Origin: Lepidodermella squamata
Lineage: Eukaryota; Gastrotricha
Assembly: GCA_047495785.1 (NCBI GenBank)
Contig: JBLDXI010000032.1
Location: forward strand, 248,001-312,000
Direction: 5' to 3'
Length of the DNA: 64,000 bases
Position 1 is the first letter of the stretch, and each line of letters starts with the position of its first letter. The translations under genes were made by a program, and so were the position numbers. Below are positions 58,800 through 64,000 of this stretch, in pieces. The notes beneath the pieces were generated by a model. The model was not told the origin of the DNA. It searched no databases and worked only from the letters and a program-made list of their open reading frames with translations.

Positions 58800-60877
58800 T
58801 CAAAAATTGGCACAAAAATTGAGCAAATTTGTCTTGGCAGCGTTTTCAGAATCAGCTCGGATTTCCTTGGCCAAGTTGAGGAAAGAGCCATGATTGGCGA
58901 TCGATCGACATTTATCGATTATGCTGGCATCAATATTCGAGGCTTCGGCCAACATTTCCAATGCTGAGGTGAGAATATCACTTTTGATTGCCGATTGTGT
59001 GAACAAATGAGCGACCAGATTCACGAAAATCACAGAATTCGATTGGATTCGATTTTTCGCCTCATCGTCGGATACCTCCAAAGCCGACGAAATAAGCTTC
59101 TTGAAGACGATTATTACTGATTCGATATCAAGGCTCGAATTAATCTCCGTAGAACGCGCTGATAAGTTTTCAATGAAATCTTTAGATTTTGCCAACTTCA
59201 GAAATTTCACAATTTTTTTCGAAGACGCGCACTTAGCCAAAACCACAAAACAAGGAAACGCGACATTTTCAAACTCCTTGTTCAAACACAAAGTAGAAAT
59301 TCTCGATAATATCGGCTCATCAACAGCCAAAAAGATTTTCGGGAAAATCGAATTCATCTCACTCAGATTTTTGGCAATCACCAATGCATTTTTAGTATTC
59401 GGCTTCAACCTCAGATCTTTGTTACACAAAACAGCCGCCAAACCCTTTCGCAATCGCTCCAATGACGTCGTATTCGCCACAATTTCGTTAAGATCGACCT
59501 TTTCCATCGTCAAATTCGTGAGTAGAGTCAAAGTTTCCTTCAAATGTTCCTTACTGAATGGCGAATATTCTGAGAAATTAGTCGTGGCGTAGGCCAATCT
59601 AGTGGCAACATGATGCCAAACACCAGGACGAGCCGCTAAAAGCAGTCTCAAACTCGGCCGTTCGGACATTGCGATCCAGAAAGGTAGGTAAGAAGAAAAA
59701 GGTGGCTGTTGCGATCTCAACATTTCGTGTCTCGAATTCATAAAAATCGTGCTGATTGTAGCCAAAAGTGACAGGGCATGGTCCAATTTATCACGCGGCA
59801 TCGATTCCAATTTTTCAAGAAACCACGGCTCGCATAGTAAACTCGTAATATTTCGGTTGAATTTTTCGGTATCAGGCGAATTTCTAGTATCATACGCCGC
59901 GATGTAATTCGCCATTAAATGGACGTAGAATGACAAATCGTTGAAAGGTGGGGTGTTTTTCAAGAACCCATTCCTGACTTCATTCGCAGTTAGAAGGGAA
60001 GACAAAATCGGGACAAAACTTCCGACAAAAACAGAACCACTAAGGCTGAATCCAATTTTTGGATAGCATTTCTCGTAGGTTTCAAATTTAGTCGAGCAAT
60101 ACGCTATTTTGAACAGAGCTTTACCGAGCGGCGCTTCTTCGGCCAGAAATTGCTTAGTCCCATCATCACGAGTGAAAAACGAGTCGACTAGCGTGAAATA
60201 CGTGGAGATGAACCGAGCCGCGCCTGGGGTCATTTCAGCGCCTCGAGTCTCGGGGTCTCGCAGAAAATCGCTGATATACGGCGCTCTATGCATCATTTTC
60301 ACGAGGCATACGCACCAACGATCAAAGGCGTTGAATTTTTCGTCCATTGCCATGGTTAGATAGGAAGACATCAGGGCCAGGTAAACTTCGGCCGACCTTT
60401 CGCCGGGAGATAGGAGACGCTTTTCAATTTCGTCCAACTCAGCAGTACTACCTTCTTTTTTCTTGTCATTCGGAACTGATTTGATGAATTTTTCAGCCTC
60501 TTGGCGATAGAAAGACCTCTCACCCTTTGGAATATCTTCCAAGCTGTTTTTTAACTGGAAAACGGCTTCATCGACTCGACCTAGTTCACAATGAGCTCGG
60601 ATGATGAGAAGGTTCATCTTGACAGAGCCGGTCATGTCGATATCTGAACCGCAGCTTAGATAGCAGAGCGCTTCCTCGAATAGACCCTGGTTGATGTAGG
60701 CGATGCCGATGTTTGTGTAATTTTTCAGTTCGACAGGGTTCAGAACAATAGCTTTTTGATAGCATTCGATCGCTTCTTTGTAGTTTTTATTGCGGAAGTG
60801 TTCGTTGCCGGATTCGCGCAGAGATTCGCTTTCAGCAATTCGACTTGCTTTGGTTTGACCTCCGTAAATTTCATCGC
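58800..60877 (-). CDS. TPR-array family protein 7, first exon not found
   Basis: A single large exon of 692 codons with the stop, starting phase 1 at acceptor ttatttttag (60878) with GDEIYGGQTKASR, the same junction sequence as gene 3. TPR repeats: RESGNEHFRNKNYKEAIECY, YTNIGIAYINQGLFEEA. It carries FVGSFVPILSS, PPFNDLSFYVHLMANYIA, LCEPWFLEKLE, YLPFWIAMSERPSL and ARPGVWHHVATRLAY, and a full C-terminal helical region. The expected 55-residue LFG exon is absent from the adjacent 3.1 kb as far as I can see. It probably lies beyond the window, after a long intron as in genes 3 and 5. Confidence 0.78.
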
Positions 60878-63800
60878 CTAAAAATAAACATAATTTTATA
60901 GAGAAATATGGAATAAATTTAAAATATGAAGGACAAAAACTGAATTTCTGCTGCCTATAAATCGGTTCCACCGTAAATACTCGGGTTGAGAACTCGACCC
61001 GCTGAAGCGAGCGATCATCGCCTCGCTAGAGGGTGAACGAGTTTTCATACCCAGCGCTGTCGCGCAATTAATGAACCATTCTCTTCCATCCTTAATATTA
61101 TTGATGAATCACCGCTTTACAATAATGAAATTACGAGTCTGTTTTTTGAAATTTCCGATTTAGTTCGCCGCACGGTGCTTAACTAATTTCGTGTGTTCTC
61201 CACTGCTATTTGGCTGCTGGCCTTGACCTCTCGCCACGTGCATGTCTTCAATCAAGCGCGGCCATCGCGTTCTCAAGCGCGTCCGCGAGGCGATGTCGAT
61301 GTAGCAAACTGGCGTTGTTACTGCGTTCGACGTTATGAAGTTCGAAAATAGGCGCCTATGCGCGTTTAGTCATTATGAAGAATTCCATAAAATTATTCAC
61401 GAAGGTACCACGGGTAGAATAATTGAGCTGCAAAACCACTGATTAGTCTCTCTTTGTGGGTCTTTGTGGGTCAATCGAGTTGTAACCGAACTGCGACTGC
61501 GATGGTTTTTTGACGGGTTTACTCCCTACGGCCGCAACACATGGCTGCCGATTTGCCGGTTTCCTGGGGTGTCGATACCATTTCTGGCGATGGCATGGGT
61601 TGGAATCACGCACCCCTTCTTGGGTAATGAGACCCTTCGTTCACGACATGACTAGGCTCTGGAACGTTAGGCGTCCGTCTTGCAAACGGGGCCGTTGTCA
61701 AAGTTCGACATGGCGTTGGGATTTTTGACAGCCCTGCTCGTGATATGATTTTCGAACAGAAGAGTCATGGTGGCTACTGGCCATGCCCATTTCGCCTAAT
61801 TCCCGGCGTAAGATGCGGCGGAAAAACTGTTTATCCGAACGGCAATTATGAAGCCAGGACGGACGATAGTTGGCGCCAGTCTGCCAGGCGGTGGTGGACC
61901 ACGGCGTTAAAGCCTGGGCTTGCCTTCTTGATATGCCAAATCTCGATCCAACTGAAAATGCGCCGGTTGCAAAACCTGTACTTGCGAATAGTTCGTTATA
62001 TTCTCATGCCCTTCTGGCTGTTAAAAAATGCTTAAAACCAATGTTCATTACTCGTGATCATGGCTTAGTTAAAAATTCGTTTTTATCTCATTTTAGAGAA
62101 CATTGAGATGACGACTTCCACCGCAAAAACTTGCTCGTATACCGTGATAACGAAAATTGATCTGATTGAAAAATTGAAAATAACGAAATTCATCTTGAAT
62201 CACGTGATGAAATCATCGCTCTCGGAAAACTACTCGCTATCTCTCACAATTTTGTAATTTATACTTTGCAAATGATGGTCTCCCACGTTAACTGCCATCT
62301 GGCTGCTGGCCTCGACCTCCCACATTTTGGGCTTGTCTTCAATCGAGGGCAGCATTGAAGAGTTTCTCATTAGAACAGTTGCTTTCCAGCGACATGTTCG
62401 CGAGGTGGTTGAAAACCTTGGCGCATTGAGCACTTCTTTAATCGAGCGCGGACATCGCGTGATTAACACAGCAACATAGCAAATTGGTGTTGTGTCATAC
62501 GAAAATAGACGCCTATGAGCATTTATCTATGATAAGAAGTTCCATACAATTATTCACGAAAATACCACGGGTAAAATAAACCCGCTCTGATGAACGACTG
62601 CGTGGTCTGCGAGCTTGGTTCGAGCTTTTCAGAACATGTTCGCAATGATGGAGCAAGTCATTAATTTCGTAATGGGATCAGCTGCAAGACTTGAAATTGT
62701 CAAGGCGGAGGTATAGCGACTTAAAACAGCTAGTGGTGTTGATCGACTGATCAACTTTGGTGAAAATCGATTCATAGAGCGGCATAATGCCGTTCTGCGT
62801 TTTGCCAATGTGTTCGACGTAGTCTCATCGGTCTCAATCGGTCACATGCAATTTATTATTTTAGATACCTCAGCAAATGTCGTGAAACAAAACCGTGAAG
62901 TTCTTCATTTTCGGCGATGAAAATTATCGAGGATGCTGAAAATCCGCTATTTCTTTTAAAATCAAAGGTTTAAAGCCGAATGGCCTTGAAAGATTCATTC
63001 CCTTTCACCCGCCGCGTTGAAGAAGGTTCCCTCTGGAGCTCCACCCAGATAGAGAAATTCGCCCATTCCTCTATCCTACGCTTTAATGGCCAATCTTCTG
63101 GAAATGCTGAAAAATGAAATAATTTTTCCTAAAAGCTAAGGAAAGTGTTTGGAGGCGTTGCCTATCAACATCACGAGGTGCCTCAAGCACCGATAATTGC
63201 AATTTTGGTGATGTCCATTCTAATTCTACATCGAATTTTCGTTATTACTGTTGTTTTAGCCGTTCTAATCACCACAACTGTTTGCCTCATTTGTAAGATG
63301 GCACCTTGCATTCAAGGAAGAATGGCCAAGGTATCTGAGCGGCGAAATCCTGTTTACCGAAATATAAATGCCGAAAGCGAATCTGCTATTTATTTAAAGT
63401 GTTCAACACTGCACGATTTTCTATGCTCATTTGCGCTATTTCAATAATTAATGAAAAGATTGTGTATTGTATTTCCTCTTCTTAGAATTTAGAGGACTAA
63501 TACGGTTACTTGACAAATGGCTACAGTTCTGGTCGCTCAGAATACCCTTGAAAACGGTACTGTCATCAGTTCCCAAAGAAACAACTGACGAGGAAGGAGT
63601 TTGTTCAAGAAAAAGTTTGACCGCCATAAATAGTTTACCGAAAGCGCGTGACGGGCGAAAAATACGTTTACCGCGATGCCAAGTTGATAAAAGCCAAAAT
63701 TGTCGTTCGTCTGGTTGGCTGTTGTCAAAAGCTCAAATGCTACTTGAAATTCGAAGACGCGAGTATTACACAGCTCTGTGACGATTATGGAAAAACCGCA

Positions 63801-64000
63801 AGTCTGGATGACCAGCGCGGATGGATCGACCGTTACGTATCTGTTGAGCCTAAATCCAAGAGATGGACAATCACTTATTCACTTCCAGCTAAGTACGATA
63901 TTGAATCTAAGCGGCCAACAAGGGCTGTTAGTCTCGCCGTTATTCCTGTTTGTAAGGAATTCATCGAAAAGGCGCTATCGGTTAGAATGAAATTTTTGTA
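60878..64000. other. 3.1 kb without a supported gene; repeats and short ORFs
   Basis: About 61190-61440 and 62280-62590 are diverged direct copies sharing TGGCTGCTGGCCT, GACATCGCG/GCCATCGCG-type words and TTATTCACGAA(G/A)(G/A)TACCACGGGTA. A plus-strand ORF at 63145-63447 has a hydrophobic stretch (IIAILVMSILILHRIFVITV) and might be an exon, but no partner is seen. If the last array gene has its first exon further right, this is intron. Nothing else is identifiable. Confidence 0.35.

Noticed and set aside
60878-61100. Extended N-terminus for TPR gene 7 reading through 60878-60971
   Set aside because: The extension is the AT-rich intron side of a clear acceptor that every upstream-exon-bearing paralog uses in the same phase.

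Overview
The window looks like nuclear DNA of a small-genome animal. Most genes are split by short GT-AG introns, many of about 45-60 bp. The protein families are metazoan: secreted LDL-receptor class A (LDLa) arrays, a Fer3/FERD3L-type bHLH factor, an M13 (neprilysin) peptidase, L-gulonolactone oxidase and CTHRC1-like domains. The phylum cannot be fixed from the sequence alone. Spaces between genes and long introns are filled with decayed mobile DNA.

Layout. 1-6.6 kb: the 3' part of a neprilysin-like gene whose catalytic motifs are partly lost, then two tandem paralogous genes for secreted LDLa proteins (10 and 12 repeats). 7.2-12.1 kb: a five-exon gene for a TIR / NB-ARC / ankyrin-repeat protein of 1198 residues, built like a plant or bacterial NLR. 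12.6-14.6 kb: the bHLH gene. 14.7-16.3 kb, minus strand: an intronless GT10 fucosyltransferase that resembles plant core alpha1,3-fucosyltransferases to its last residues. 17.2-18.8 kb, minus: a five-exon L-gulonolactone oxidase. 18.8-26.3 kb: at least four inverted-repeat elements, among them a 0.94-kb near-palindrome and a foldback element carrying degenerate telomere-like repeats. They interleave with three small minus-strand loci for a secreted four-cysteine domain, one intact-looking and two damaged or incomplete.

26.5-60.9 kb, minus strand: a head-to-tail array of seven paralogous genes. Each full product (about 740-780 residues) has a short N-terminal segment with an LFG...FDYE-like motif, TPR repeats and a long helical C-terminal region with an RPGVW motif. 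I do not recognise the family. Neighbouring copies are mostly 78-191 bp apart. Every copy whose start is visible has a TTAG- or AAAG-type splice-acceptor-like site 4-16 nt before its ATG, which raises the possibility of polycistronic, trans-spliced expression. Three copies each carry a different, TE-loaded intron. The first intron of one copy (6.45 kb) encloses an opposite-strand gene with three CTHRC1-like domains.

60.9-64 kb has no gene I can support, only repeat copies and short ORFs. The strongest candidates for something undescribed are the TPR array and the animal TIR-NB-ARC-ankyrin gene, followed by the plant-type fucosyltransferase. Exon boundaries were placed by eye from splice signals, reading-frame phase and paralog comparison. 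No search or transcript data were available.
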